64,000 nt of DNA, from positions 55,852-119,851 of the forward strand of contig JBHORA010000204.1 of assembly GCA_042408535.1 (NCBI GenBank). The letters run 5' to 3'. The notes beneath the pieces are model-generated. The model saw only the letters and a program-made list of their open reading frames with translations, ran no database searches and had not been told where the DNA came from. The DNA comes from BPIH01 sp042408535 (GTDB lineage Bacteria; Chloroflexota; Limnocylindria; Limnocylindrales; CSP1-4). Position numbers and translations under genes: made by a program. Position 1 is the stretch's first letter, and each line of letters opens with the position of its first letter. Of this stretch, positions 1-7,702 are shown one piece after another.

Positions 1-764
1 ACGAGGGCCGCCGCCCCGTCGCTCGTCTGGGAGCTGTTCCCCGCCGTCACCGTCCCGCCCTCGGCGAAGACCGGCCGGAGGGCGGCCAGCTTCTCCGCAT
101 CGGTGTCGCGGCGAACGCCCTCGTCCACCTCGAGGCAGACCTCGACCGTCCTTGCTCGGCCGTCCTCGACGACGGTGGCGCTCGTCGGGACGGGCACGAT
201 CTCGTCACGAAACCGGCCCTCGTCGATGGCCGCCGTCGCCCGGCGGTGGCTCCGGAGCGCCCAGGCATCTTGGTCGTCTCGGCCGACGCCATAGCGCCGG
301 GCGACCGCCTCCGCCGTGAGGCCCATGGAGAGAAAGACCTGCGGCCACCCCGAGGCGAGACCTCGATCGGGATCGAAGTGCCAGCCGATCATCGGGACCG
401 AGCTCATCGACTCGACACCGCCAGCGACGGCGACGTCGACGATCCCTTCCGAGACCGCCTGGCTGGCGAGCGCGAGGGCCTGGAGCCCCGAGGCGCAGAA
501 CCGGTTGACGGTCATGGCACTCGTGGTCACCGGGAGGCCGGCAGCGAGGGCGACATGACGGGCGATGTTCAGCCCCTGCGCCCCTTCCGGCATCGCACAC
601 CCGAGGATGAGGTCCTCGACGGACGTCGGCTCCAGACCGGGGACCCGGCGGATCGCCTCGCGGACGGCGATCGCCGCTAGGGCCACGGGTGACGTCTCCC
701 GAAGGGCCCCCCGTGGCGCCTTGCCGACCGGCGTCCGGACGGCGGAGACGATGTAGGCGTCCAT
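1..764 (-). CDS. fadA: Acetyl-CoA acetyltransferase / 3-ketoacyl-CoA thiolase (3' part missing)
   Basis: Thiolase of the degradative type: cleaves 3-ketoacyl-CoA with free CoA in the last step of beta-oxidation (or condenses two acetyl-CoA). It is read from the ATG at 764, which has a strong GGGGAGGAG ribosome site just upstream. About 254 residues are visible; the C-terminal half with the catalytic His and second Cys lies outside the window. The N-terminus MDAYIVSAVRTPVGK and the nucleophile motif NRFCASGLQA (Cys near residue 90) are typical of the family. It is the last visible gene of the tetR-fadB-fadA operon, so the chain-shortening substrate is most likely supplied by the neighbouring FadB-type protein. 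Substrate length preference cannot be told from the sequence. Confidence 0.93.
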   Translation of the reverse strand, partial: MDAYIVSAVRTPVGKAPRGALRETSPVALAAIAVREAIRRVPGLEPTSVEDLILGCAMPEGAQGLNIARHVALAAGLPVTTSAMTVNRFCASGLQALALASQAVSEGIVDVAVAGGVESMSSVPMIGWHFDPDRGLASGWPQVFLSMGLTAEAVARRYGVGRDDQDAWALRSHRRATAAIDEGRFRDEIVPVPTSATVVEDGRARTVEVCLEVDEGVRRDTDAEKLAALRPVFAEGGTVTAGNSSQTSDGAAAL

Positions 765-783
765 GGCTCCTCCCCTCGGCTGG

Positions 784-867
784 CTAGACAGCAGGGCCGT
801 CGTCGAGACGGCTCGTGAGCCACGGCCGGTCGGCGAGGCTGGGCTGGATCGTGCTCGTTTCCGTCAT
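784..867 (-). CDS. Possible 27-residue small protein between fadB and fadA
   Basis: An ATG at 865-867 opens a 27-codon frame ending in TAG at 784-786. The sequence GAGGGAG lies six bases before the ATG, a ribosome site as good as those of the neighbouring genes. The frame starts 20 bases after the fadB stop and ends 19 bases before the fadA start, filling the gap between them. The peptide begins MTETSTIQPSLADRPW and has no membrane segment or recognisable motif. It may be a real small protein, a leader whose translation affects fadA, or chance. I do not recognise it; support is only the ribosome site and the fit to the gap. Confidence 0.35.
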   Translation of the reverse strand: MTETSTIQPSLADRPWLTSRLDDGPAV

Positions 868-887
868 GGCGACTCCCTCAATCAGGG

Positions 888-3239
888 TCAGTTCCGGAGC
901 GGTCGCCCGGTCGTGAGGAGGTGCCGGATGCGGTCCTGCGTCTTCGCCTCTCCGAGGAGACGGAGGAAGGTCTCCCGCTCGAGATCGAGGAGATACTCCT
1001 CACCAACCTCGGTTCCCTCCGCGACGTCTCCCCCGGCAAGGACCCGAGCGAGGGCGAGGACGACATGCCGGTCGTACTCCGTCATCCGTCCGGCTGCGAG
1101 CTCGTTGAACGTCAGCGCCTCGGCCGCGGCGACCCCACGGCGCCCGAGGACCCGGATCGGCGTCGGCGACGGCGGACGGTATCCGGTCTCGGCGATCGTT
1201 CGGGCGAGCCGAAGGCCGTCGCCCCACTGGCGCTCTGGATCGGCGGTCACCAGGTCGCCGTCGTCGAGGAACCAGCGGCGGCGAGCCTCCCCAGCTCCGG
1301 CAGCGACCTGCGCCCCACCCATCGTCTCGAGGGCGAAGCGGTAGCGCGGGAGCCGGTCGCCATCCGCGTCGCCGGCGAGCGGGTCGGCGACGCGTCGAGC
1401 CATCGCCGTCGTCCCCCCTCCGGCAGGGATGAGTCCGACCCCGACCTCGACGAGGCCGACATACGTCTCCACGAGGGCGACACGTCGGTCGGCGGCGAGC
1501 GTCAGCTCGGCCCCGCCGCCAAGGGTCCGTCCGCGGGGCAGGACGACGACGGGAACGGGCGCCGTCCTGAGCGCCCGGTTCGCCTCCTGGAACGAGCGAA
1601 CCGCCTGCTCGAGCTCGTCCCACTCGCCCTCCTGAGCCTCCAAGAGGAGGAGGGCGAGGTTCGCTCCAGCCGAGAAGTCGACCGCCGCCGTGCCGATGAC
1701 GAGGCCGTCGGCGGTCGAGACGGCGAGGTCGACTGCCCGGCGAAGGATCTCGATCGTGTCGAGGCCGATCAGGTTCAGCTTGCCGTGGAGCTCGAGGCCG
1801 AGGATCCCTGCACCGAGCTCGAGGACGGTCGCGGCCGAGTTCGCTGGCAGAGAGGGTGGCCGGAGCCGCCGCCGTTCCGCCAGGTCGACGCCGTCCGCCC
1901 GGTCCGGCAGCGGGCGGTGGACGCCCGCGGCGAACGCGTACGCCGACCCGTTCCGATAGAAACGGCCCCCCACCGACGCCACCCGGTCGAGGATCGGCGG
2001 GGCTGGGATCGAGAAGCGACGGAGGTGAGCCGCGCTCGCAAGGGGGTCGAGCCGATCCCAAAGCTCGAACGGGCCGAGTTCCCAGCCGAAGCCCCAGCGC
2101 ATCGCCCGATCGACGGCAACGACCCCGTCGGCGACGTCGGGCCCGACCCGCCCCGCGTAGGCGAGCGACCCGAGGACGAGCCGGGCGACGAAGACGGCGC
2201 CAGGGTCGCCATCCCCGCTCGCGGCGGCGTCGATGAGGCTGGCTACCCGGCGTCCCAGATCGCCCTCGACGGATGCCCGCTCGACGGCCGGGGACCGGAG
2301 CCGGCGACGAGGCCGGTACTCGAGGGTCGCCGGGTCGAGAACGAGGATCTCACCGGCCTCGCGACGGAAGAAGCCGGCCCCGGTCTTCTCGCCGAGGCGC
2401 CCATCCAACACAAGCCGTCGGAGAAGATCCGGGACGCGGAACCGGTCCCGTTCGGGGTCCTCGGTGAGGGCGGCGTAGCAGTGATCGGCGACGGCGACCG
2501 CGACGTCGAGGCCAACGAGGTCGAGCGTTCGGAACGTGCCGCTCCGCGGTCGTCCGAGGAGCGGTCCCGTGAGCTCGTCGACCTCGTCGAAGCCGAGCCC
2601 CAGCTCCATCGCCACCTCGAACGCCAGGAGGAGGCCGTGGACGCCGAGGCGGTTGGCGATGAAGGCCGGCGTATCCTTGGCGACGACGATGCCCTTGCCG
2701 AGATGGCGGCTCCCGTACTCCTCGAGCCAGGCGACGGCCTCCGGGTCGGTCTCCGGCCCGGGGACGAGCTCGAGCAGCCTCGTGTAGCGGGGCGGATTGA
2801 AGAAATGGGTGCCGAGGAAGCGCCGGCGGAAGCGAGCGCTGCGGCCACTGGCCAGGGCGGCGATGGAGAGTCCACTCGTGTTCGTCGTGATGAGCGGATC
2901 CGGCCGGTCGCCGGACCGCGCCGCGAGGGCATCGTCGACCCGCTCGAAGATCCCCACCTTGGCGCCCAGGTCCTCGACGACCGCCTCGAGGACCCAGTCG
3001 GCGCGGCCGACGGCCGCCGGCAGGGCATCGAGGCCGCCGGTCCGAATTCGATGCCGGTCGTCGGGGTCGAAGAGCGCGGCGGGCTTCGCCCGACGCGCCC
3101 GATCGAGGCCGGCCGCTGCCATCCCAGCCTCGAGGTCCAGGAGGGTGACTCGGGCGCCAGCGCCTGCCATGAGACAGGCCAGCTGAGCGCCCATGGTGCC
3201 CGCCCCGACGACGACGACCTCTCGGAGGCGGGGGATCAT
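888..3239 (-). CDS. fadB: Fused 3-hydroxyacyl-CoA dehydrogenase / enoyl-CoA hydratase (FadB/FadN type)
   Basis: A 783-residue multifunctional beta-oxidation protein. The N-terminal NAD-binding domain starts with VVVGAGTMGAQLACLMAG (residues 8-25) and contains THFFNPPR, the signature region of the 3-hydroxyacyl-CoA dehydrogenase; its C-terminal helical domain follows (about 190-420). A crotonase-fold enoyl-CoA hydratase region lies around residues 430-700. Domain order (dehydrogenase first, hydratase second) matches Bacillus FadN rather than E. coli FadB, where the hydratase comes first. Its ATG overlaps the TGA of the TetR gene as ATGA, so the two are translationally coupled. With the downstream thiolase it would carry out the hydration, oxidation and thiolysis steps; no acyl-CoA dehydrogenase is present in the window. 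Confidence 0.93.
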   Translation of the reverse strand: MIPRLREVVVVGAGTMGAQLACLMAGAGARVTLLDLEAGMAAAGLDRARRAKPAALFDPDDRHRIRTGGLDALPAAVGRADWVLEAVVEDLGAKVGIFERVDDALAARSGDRPDPLITTNTSGLSIAALASGRSARFRRRFLGTHFFNPPRYTRLLELVPGPETDPEAVAWLEEYGSRHLGKGIVVAKDTPAFIANRLGVHGLLLAFEVAMELGLGFDEVDELTGPLLGRPRSGTFRTLDLVGLDVAVAVADHCYAALTEDPERDRFRVPDLLRRLVLDGRLGEKTGAGFFRREAGEILVLDPATLEYRPRRRLRSPAVERASVEGDLGRRVASLIDAAASGDGDPGAVFVARLVLGSLAYAGRVGPDVADGVVAVDRAMRWGFGWELGPFELWDRLDPLASAAHLRRFSIPAPPILDRVASVGGRFYRNGSAYAFAAGVHRPLPDRADGVDLAERRRLRPPSLPANSAATVLELGAGILGLELHGKLNLIGLDTIEILRRAVDLAVSTADGLVIGTAAVDFSAGANLALLLLEAQEGEWDELEQAVRSFQEANRALRTAPVPVVVLPRGRTLGGGAELTLAADRRVALVETYVGLVEVGVGLIPAGGGTTAMARRVADPLAGDADGDRLPRYRFALETMGGAQVAAGAGEARRRWFLDDGDLVTADPERQWGDGLRLARTIAETGYRPPSPTPIRVLGRRGVAAAEALTFNELAAGRMTEYDRHVVLALARVLAGGDVAEGTEVGEEYLLDLERETFLRLLGEAKTQDRIRHLLTTGRPLRN

Positions 3240-3976
3240 CGCCGCCCCTCCCGCGTCACGGTTTCACGGACGCTTGCTCCAGCCGGTTCCGGCTCGGCGG
3301 CGAGGCCGGCGAGGAACAGATCGGCGAAGCGCTCGGCGATCTCGTCGACCGAGAGGGGTCCGGCCGGGTCGAACCATTGGGTGAACCAGTTGCACGCCGA
3401 GAGGATCGCGATCCCGGCGAGGCGGACATCGATCGGTCGAAAGACGCCGGCCGAGATCCCGTCGGCGATGGCCTGCCGCCAGAGGGCTTCGTAGGCGTCG
3501 CGCCGAGCGATGAGGGCTGCCCGACGCTCCGGACCCAGCGAGCGGAGCTCGATCTGGAGGATCGAGAGGGCATCGGCCGACCGGGCGGCGACGGCCAAGT
3601 GGGTCGCGATCGCCCACGCAAGCCGGCTCCGGGGGGTTCCGGGCCCGGTGAGGACCGGACGGACGGCGGCGTCGAGCTCCTCCATGGCCCGACAGACGAT
3701 CTCCCAGAGGAGATCGTCCTTCGCCTCGATGTAGTGGTAGAGGCTCCCCCGGGTCATCCCCAGGCTTCGGGCGAGGTCTTCCATCGAGGTCGCGTGGAAG
3801 CCTCGCTCCCGAAAGAGCGCGGTCGCCGCTCGCAGGAGGTCAACTTCGCGAGGCCGGTGGCTCCCTCGTCCCCGGACCCCGCCCCGACTCCCGCCACTGC
3901 CGATGGCCGGCCGCGATCCCCGCTCCTGCCCGCGGCCAGTAGCCTCGAGGCCGCTCACCCGCCACTCCCCTGCCAC
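3236..3976 (-). CDS. TetR-family regulator of the fatty-acid degradation operon
   Basis: A 246-residue TetR-type repressor. After a basic, Gly/Arg-rich tail of about 45 residues comes the helix-turn-helix region: LLRAATALFRERGFHATSM, then LARSLGMTRGSLYHYIEAKD, the classic TetR recognition helix with LYHY. The C-terminal ligand-binding domain is about 150 residues and typical of acyl-CoA-responsive members. The start is the GTG at 3976, chosen because GAGGGA lies five bases upstream. It is the first gene of the operon and an 18-bp palindrome sits between its promoter and its start, so autoregulation together with fadB and fadA is likely. The ligand (probably an acyl-CoA) is inferred from neighbours only. 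Confidence 0.9.
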   Translation of the reverse strand: MAGEWRVSGLEATGRGQERGSRPAIGSGGSRGGVRGRGSHRPREVDLLRAATALFRERGFHATSMEDLARSLGMTRGSLYHYIEAKDDLLWEIVCRAMEELDAAVRPVLTGPGTPRSRLAWAIATHLAVAARSADALSILQIELRSLGPERRAALIARRDAYEALWRQAIADGISAGVFRPIDVRLAGIAILSACNWFTQWFDPAGPLSVDEIAERFADLFLAGLAAEPEPAGASVRETVTREGRR

Positions 3977-4015
3977 GTCGTCCCTCGCCAGACGGCGCTC
4001 CTCCCGGCGCTGCGG

Positions 4016-4033
4016 ACCAAACGAACGTTTGGT
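4016..4033. promoter_or_regulatory. 18-bp palindromic operator, probable TetR-regulator binding site
   Basis: ACCAAACG and CGTTTGGT form perfect 8-bp arms around a central AA. The site lies 40 bases upstream of the TetR start and just downstream of the predicted transcription start, where a bound dimer would block the promoter. Palindromes of this length and spacing are typical TetR operators. The link to this particular protein is inferred from adjacency. Confidence 0.7.
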
Positions 4034-4044
4034 TGGTCGCCGTC

Positions 4045-4073
4045 AGTCTAGCCCTTCGCGCCTCCGTTGTCGA
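4045..4073 (-). promoter_or_regulatory. Predicted sigma70-type promoter of the tetR-fadB-fadA operon
   Basis: On the minus strand, TCGACA (4073-4068, five of six matches to TTGACA) is followed after exactly 17 bases by TAGACT (4050-4045, four of six matches to TATAAT). Transcription would begin near 4038, directly before the operator palindrome. Confidence 0.55.
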
Positions 4074-4168
4074 CCCGATCGCCGAGATGGACCCGGGTCG
4101 AGTTTCCTCCGAGGAAGCCACCCCCAGCGAGAACAGGAGGCTCGGCCTCGCGGAGCGGGGCGGCCTCG

Positions 4169-5038
4169 TCAGCCGATCTGATCGCCGAAGATGACGCGGG
4201 CCCGTCGGGCCGAGGCGACCGCGGCGAGCCGACTCGAGCCGCGGAGGAGAAGCCGCGAGCCATCGCGCTCGAGAATCGAACGCCGCCGGTCCGTCGGCAC
4301 CGGATCGGCGCTCGGGTCGCCGGACCCAACCGGGTTCTCGCTCGAGCCGCCGCCACCGAGACGCCACGCCGGCTCGACCTCGACGCGATAGCGGCGGCCG
4401 GGCGGGAGGGCGACCGGCAACTCCGGGACGACCGCGGCCCAATCGCCCGCTGCCTCCCGCAGGAACCGACCACTGACGGCGTAGCGGCGACCGAGGAGGC
4501 GCCGAGCGCCGTCGAGGTCACCGGCCTCGATGAGCGATCGGATCTCCCCGCTCCGGACCTGCCGTCCGTCGACGACGAGGGGCGGCACGACGACGACCCT
4601 CCAGCCGCGACCTGCTGCCAGGCGTCGAAGCGCCTCGGGCGTGCCGCGGCGCTCGTAGCCGAAGGCCGCGTCCGGGGTCATGAGGAAGCCGGCGAGCTCG
4701 ACCCGCTCGCGGATCCGCTCGACGTAGACGTCGTACGGGGTCTCTCGGAGCCGAAGGTCGAAGTGCTCGACGACCGTCACCGCCACCCCGAGCCGAGCGA
4801 GCCGCACGAGGCGCTCCTCGGGATCGCAGAGGAGCGGTGGGGCGGAGCCATGGAGGATCTCGTCGGGGTGGTGATCGAAGGTGATGACCGCCGGCCGGGC
4901 GGCGAGGCGCTCGGCAGCCCGTCGGAGCCGGCCGACGAGGTAGCGGTGGCCGCGGTGAAGCCCGTCGAAGACGCCGACGGCGAAGAGGAGCCGACCGAGG
5001 TCCGGCCGCAAGGCGACGCTGCCGGGGATGACGTCCAT
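4169..5038 (-). CDS. ribF: FAD synthetase domain protein of the RibF family with degenerate riboflavin-kinase part
   Basis: RibF normally phosphorylates riboflavin to FMN (C-terminal domain) and adenylates FMN to FAD (N-terminal domain). The N-terminal nucleotidyltransferase is intact: FAVGVFDGLHRGHRYL near residue 20, and SGEIRSLIEAGDLDGARRLLGR ends the domain. The following kinase domain is not recognisable: the usual GxxLGFPTAN metal/ATP motif after RYAVSGRF is absent and the last roughly 100 residues are low-complexity. Total length is 289 residues against 305-315 usually. The start is the ATG at 5038; a longer open frame upstream overlaps truB and is not conserved. It is the last gene of the nusA-infB operon, 22 bases after truB. 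FMN may have to come from another enzyme or an unconventional C-terminal domain. Confidence 0.82.
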   Translation of the reverse strand: MDVIPGSVALRPDLGRLLFAVGVFDGLHRGHRYLVGRLRRAAERLAARPAVITFDHHPDEILHGSAPPLLCDPEERLVRLARLGVAVTVVEHFDLRLRETPYDVYVERIRERVELAGFLMTPDAAFGYERRGTPEALRRLAAGRGWRVVVVPPLVVDGRQVRSGEIRSLIEAGDLDGARRLLGRRYAVSGRFLREAAGDWAAVVPELPVALPPGRRYRVEVEPAWRLGGGGSSENPVGSGDPSADPVPTDRRRSILERDGSRLLLRGSSRLAAVASARRARVIFGDQIG

Positions 5039-5060
5039 CGAGCGCGTCCCGACCGGAGCG

Positions 5061-6062
5061 TCAGGCGCGGCGTCGGACCGGCAAGGCCGGGAGCTCGACG
5101 AGGACCTTCCGAGGGACGAGGCGCGGACCCTCCCACTCGGCGATGGCGACGAGGCCGTCGGGGCCGACGAGCCGGACCGGCCCGGTCCGTGGGCCCGGCG
5201 GGAGGGACGCCCGGGCGAGGGGCCGAACGAACTGACCCTGGGCGACGGCGGCAATCTCGGTCGGCGTGAGCGGTATCGGCGGCATCGCCTCGAGACCCGC
5301 GTCGAGGGGGAGAAGGAGATTCCGCAAGCCCTCCGGTCCCCCGGCCGCCGCCGAGCGGATCGCGTCGAGATCGTGGGCCATCTCGAGGCTGAACGTGCCG
5401 CTCCCCGTTCGGGTCAGGGCGCCGAGGTAGGCGGCGTTCCCGACGGCCCGGCCGAGGTCGCGGGCGAGGGCCCGGACATACATCCCGGCCGAGCAGAGGA
5501 TATCGAGGACGGCGATCGGGCGGGCGGGGTCGCTCTCATCCCAGTCGACGAGCTCGAGGAGGTCGATCCGGACCGGCCGCGGCTCGAGGACCGGCTCGCC
5601 GCCGCGCCGGGCCAGGGCGTAGGCGCGCCGCCCGTCGACCTTGACGGCGCTGTACGTCGGCGGGACCTGGAGGATCGGCCCCCGGAACTGCTCGAGGGCG
5701 GCTTCGACGGCCGCGCGGTCCGGTCCGGGTCCCTCGGCCGGCGTCAGCTCTCCCTCGAGGTCGTCGGTCGTCGAGCTCGCCCCGAAACAGACGGTGGCCC
5801 GGTAGCGCTTCGGGGCCTTCAGGTGATACTCGGCGAGCCGCGTCGCCTTCCCGAGGAAGAGGACGAGGACGCCGGTCGCGAAGGGATCGAGGGTCCCGCC
5901 GTGGCCGACCCGCCGGGTGGCGGCGAGACGGCGGACGAGGGCGACGATGTCGTGGGAGGTCGGCCCGGCCGGCTTGTCGACGACGAGGATCCCGTCGAGA
6001 CCGCCGGGCGCTCGGCCTCGCGGATCGTCCGGGCTCGACCGAGCCACCGACGGGGCCGTCAT
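5061..6062 (-). CDS. truB: tRNA pseudouridine-55 synthase
   Basis: Converts U55 in the T-loop of elongator tRNAs to pseudouridine. The 333-residue protein has the N-terminal DGILVVDKPAGPTSHD, the catalytic loop GHGGTLDPFATGVL with the nucleophilic Asp, KRYRATVCFG, and CSAGMYVRALARDLG, all expected for TruB family members; a C-terminal PUA-like tail follows. Its ATG overlaps the stop of the upstream nrnA as ATGA. The position after rbfA and nrnA and before ribF is the widespread bacterial infB-operon arrangement. Confidence 0.95.
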   Translation of the reverse strand: MTAPSVARSSPDDPRGRAPGGLDGILVVDKPAGPTSHDIVALVRRLAATRRVGHGGTLDPFATGVLVLFLGKATRLAEYHLKAPKRYRATVCFGASSTTDDLEGELTPAEGPGPDRAAVEAALEQFRGPILQVPPTYSAVKVDGRRAYALARRGGEPVLEPRPVRIDLLELVDWDESDPARPIAVLDILCSAGMYVRALARDLGRAVGNAAYLGALTRTGSGTFSLEMAHDLDAIRSAAAGGPEGLRNLLLPLDAGLEAMPPIPLTPTEIAAVAQGQFVRPLARASLPPGPRTGPVRLVGPDGLVAIAEWEGPRLVPRKVLVELPALPVRRRA

Positions 6063-7087
6063 CGGCGAAGCTCCTCGACGAGGGCGAGTGCCGCAGAGAG
6101 GACCCGCTCGCGGGCGACCTCGAGCGGCGCCTCGACCGTCGCCCCGGCCGCCCGGGCGTGGCCGCCACCGCCGAACCGTCCGGTCAGGACCGTCGCGTCG
6201 ACGCCGCCCGGCTTCGTCCGGACCGAGATCCGGGTCCGATCGTCCTCCTCCTTGAAGAGGATGGCGACATCCGCCGTCTCGGACTGGCTCAAGAGATCGA
6301 CGAGCCCCTCCGAGTGGGCCGGGTTCGCCCCCGTCGCCGCCAGATCGGCGGCGGTGAGGGTCGAGAAGATGATCCGTCCGTCGGCCGCCGTCTCGAGACG
6401 GTCGAGGACCCGCCCGAAGAGGCGGAGCTGGCTGTCGGGCTTCGTCCGATAGAGGCGCCGCGAGATCTCGGCCAGGGGCGCTCCGGCAGCGAGGAGGGCT
6501 GCCGCGACGGCGAGGGTGCGGGGCGTCGCATTCGGGTGGGCGAAGGTGGCGGTGTCCATGACGATCCCGGCCAGGAGGGGCGTGGCGAGCGCGCCCCCGC
6601 CGAGGTCGAGGGGGGCGCCGAGGCGGACGGCGAGGAGGCTGACAAGCTCGCAGGTGGCGGCCGCCGCGGGGTCGACCCAGTCCGCCGGCCCCCGGGTGTC
6701 GTTCGTTGCGTGGTGGTCGAGGACGAGGCGTGGCAGGGACTCGATGAGGTGCCGATGCCGCTCGAGGAACGGCCCGACCCGGTCGAGGGCGCCGCAGTCG
6801 GAGAGGACGAGGAGGTCGTAGTCGAGGTCCGGGTCGGGGTCGGTCCGAACGGTCTCGATCCCGGGCAGGAAGCGGTAGAGCTCGGGGACTGGGTCGGCGC
6901 AGACGGGCGTCGCCCGGCCGCCGAGCCACTCGACGAGCCTGACGACGCCGAGCGTCGCCCCGAGGGTGTCGGCGTCGGGGTGCTCGTGACCGACGGCGAG
7001 GACGGTCCGCGAGCGGCGGATGGCGGCCACGGTCGCCTCGGGGACGGCCTGGGCGAAGGCGTCGAGATCGATGGGGAGGCTCGTCAC
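6059..7087 (-). CDS. nrnA: DHH-family phosphoesterase, NrnA-like (nanoRNase / pAp phosphatase)
   Basis: Degrades very short RNAs and probably 3'-phosphoadenosine 5'-phosphate. The DHH domain motifs are present in order: VGHEHPDADTLGA, LVLSDCGALDRV, LVLDHHATNDT, then GIVMDTATF; the C-terminal DHHA1 domain ends in GRFGGGGHARAAGA. The start is the GTG at 7087, which overlaps the rbfA stop as GTGA and has CGGAGG eight bases upstream. A longer frame with an ATG at 7177 would overlap rbfA by about 90 bases and is less likely. It lies between rbfA and truB as in Bacillus and many Chloroflexota. Confidence 0.92.
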   Translation of the reverse strand: MTSLPIDLDAFAQAVPEATVAAIRRSRTVLAVGHEHPDADTLGATLGVVRLVEWLGGRATPVCADPVPELYRFLPGIETVRTDPDPDLDYDLLVLSDCGALDRVGPFLERHRHLIESLPRLVLDHHATNDTRGPADWVDPAAAATCELVSLLAVRLGAPLDLGGGALATPLLAGIVMDTATFAHPNATPRTLAVAAALLAAGAPLAEISRRLYRTKPDSQLRLFGRVLDRLETAADGRIIFSTLTAADLAATGANPAHSEGLVDLLSQSETADVAILFKEEDDRTRISVRTKPGGVDATVLTGRFGGGGHARAAGATVEAPLEVARERVLSAALALVEELRR

Positions 7088-7644
7088 CGTCGTCGCCTCC
7101 GGTGCGACTCGGAGCCGCCACCGACCGTCCGACGGGCCGCAGACGGTCGGCTCGCTCTCGCTCGTCGCTTCCGGCATCCGAACTCGCGATCGGGCGTGGC
7201 TCCCCCTCCGGGTGTCGTGGCTGGCGCCCCGGGCGTCGGTTCGGCTCGTCGGGGCAGAGGCGTCGGCAGCGACTCGCCCTCGGGGAGGGGCTCCGGCTCG
7301 CGGCCGGCCTCGATATCGGCGAGGAGGCGAAGGACCCGCGTCCCCCGTTCGGCCGACTCGTCGAGTCGGACCTGGAGCTCGGGGATGCGCTTCAGGTGGA
7401 GGCGGTGGCCGAGCTCCCGCCGGACGAAGACCATTGCCCCCTCGAGGGCGGCCATCGTCGCGGCCCGTTCCTGTTCGCCCCCGATGACGCTCACCCAGAC
7501 CCGGGCGTGGCCGAGGTCGGGCGTCGTCTCGACGTCGGTGACCGTGGCGAAGCCGATCCGCGGATCGACGACCTCGCGGGTCAGGAGCTCCCCGATCGCC
7601 TCTCGGAGGAGCTCGTCGATCCGCCGCTGTCGCTGGGTGGGCAT
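7084..7644 (-). CDS. rbfA: 30S ribosome-binding factor A
   Basis: Binds the 30S subunit during late 16S rRNA maturation. The KH-like fold occupies residues 1-115, with RQRRIDELLREAIGELL, DPRIGFATVTDVETTPDLGHARV and HLKRIPELQVRLDES. About 70 residues of Pro/Arg-rich tail follow, making the protein 186 residues against 115-135 usually. The ATG at 7644 has GGAGAGG upstream and is preferred over one at 7674. Its stop overlaps the GTG of nrnA. The tail looks disordered and may only contact RNA. Confidence 0.93.
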   Translation of the reverse strand: MPTQRQRRIDELLREAIGELLTREVVDPRIGFATVTDVETTPDLGHARVWVSVIGGEQERAATMAALEGAMVFVRRELGHRLHLKRIPELQVRLDESAERGTRVLRLLADIEAGREPEPLPEGESLPTPLPRRAEPTPGAPATTPGGGATPDREFGCRKRRARASRPSAARRTVGGGSESHRRRRR

Positions 7645-7702
7645 CAGTGACCTCTCCGCCTCGCCGTCGGGCACCAGCCCCGGGCAGTCCCGAGCCGCAC
7701 GC

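Noticed and set aside
4034..4168. Terminator after ribF
   Set aside because: A short TTCCT/AGGAA pairing near 4105 has a three-base loop and no T run; too weak to call.
4034..5060. FMN riboswitch controlling ribF
   Set aside because: ribF lies within the nusA operon 22 bases after truB; there is no leader to hold an RFN element, and the region after ribF shows none.
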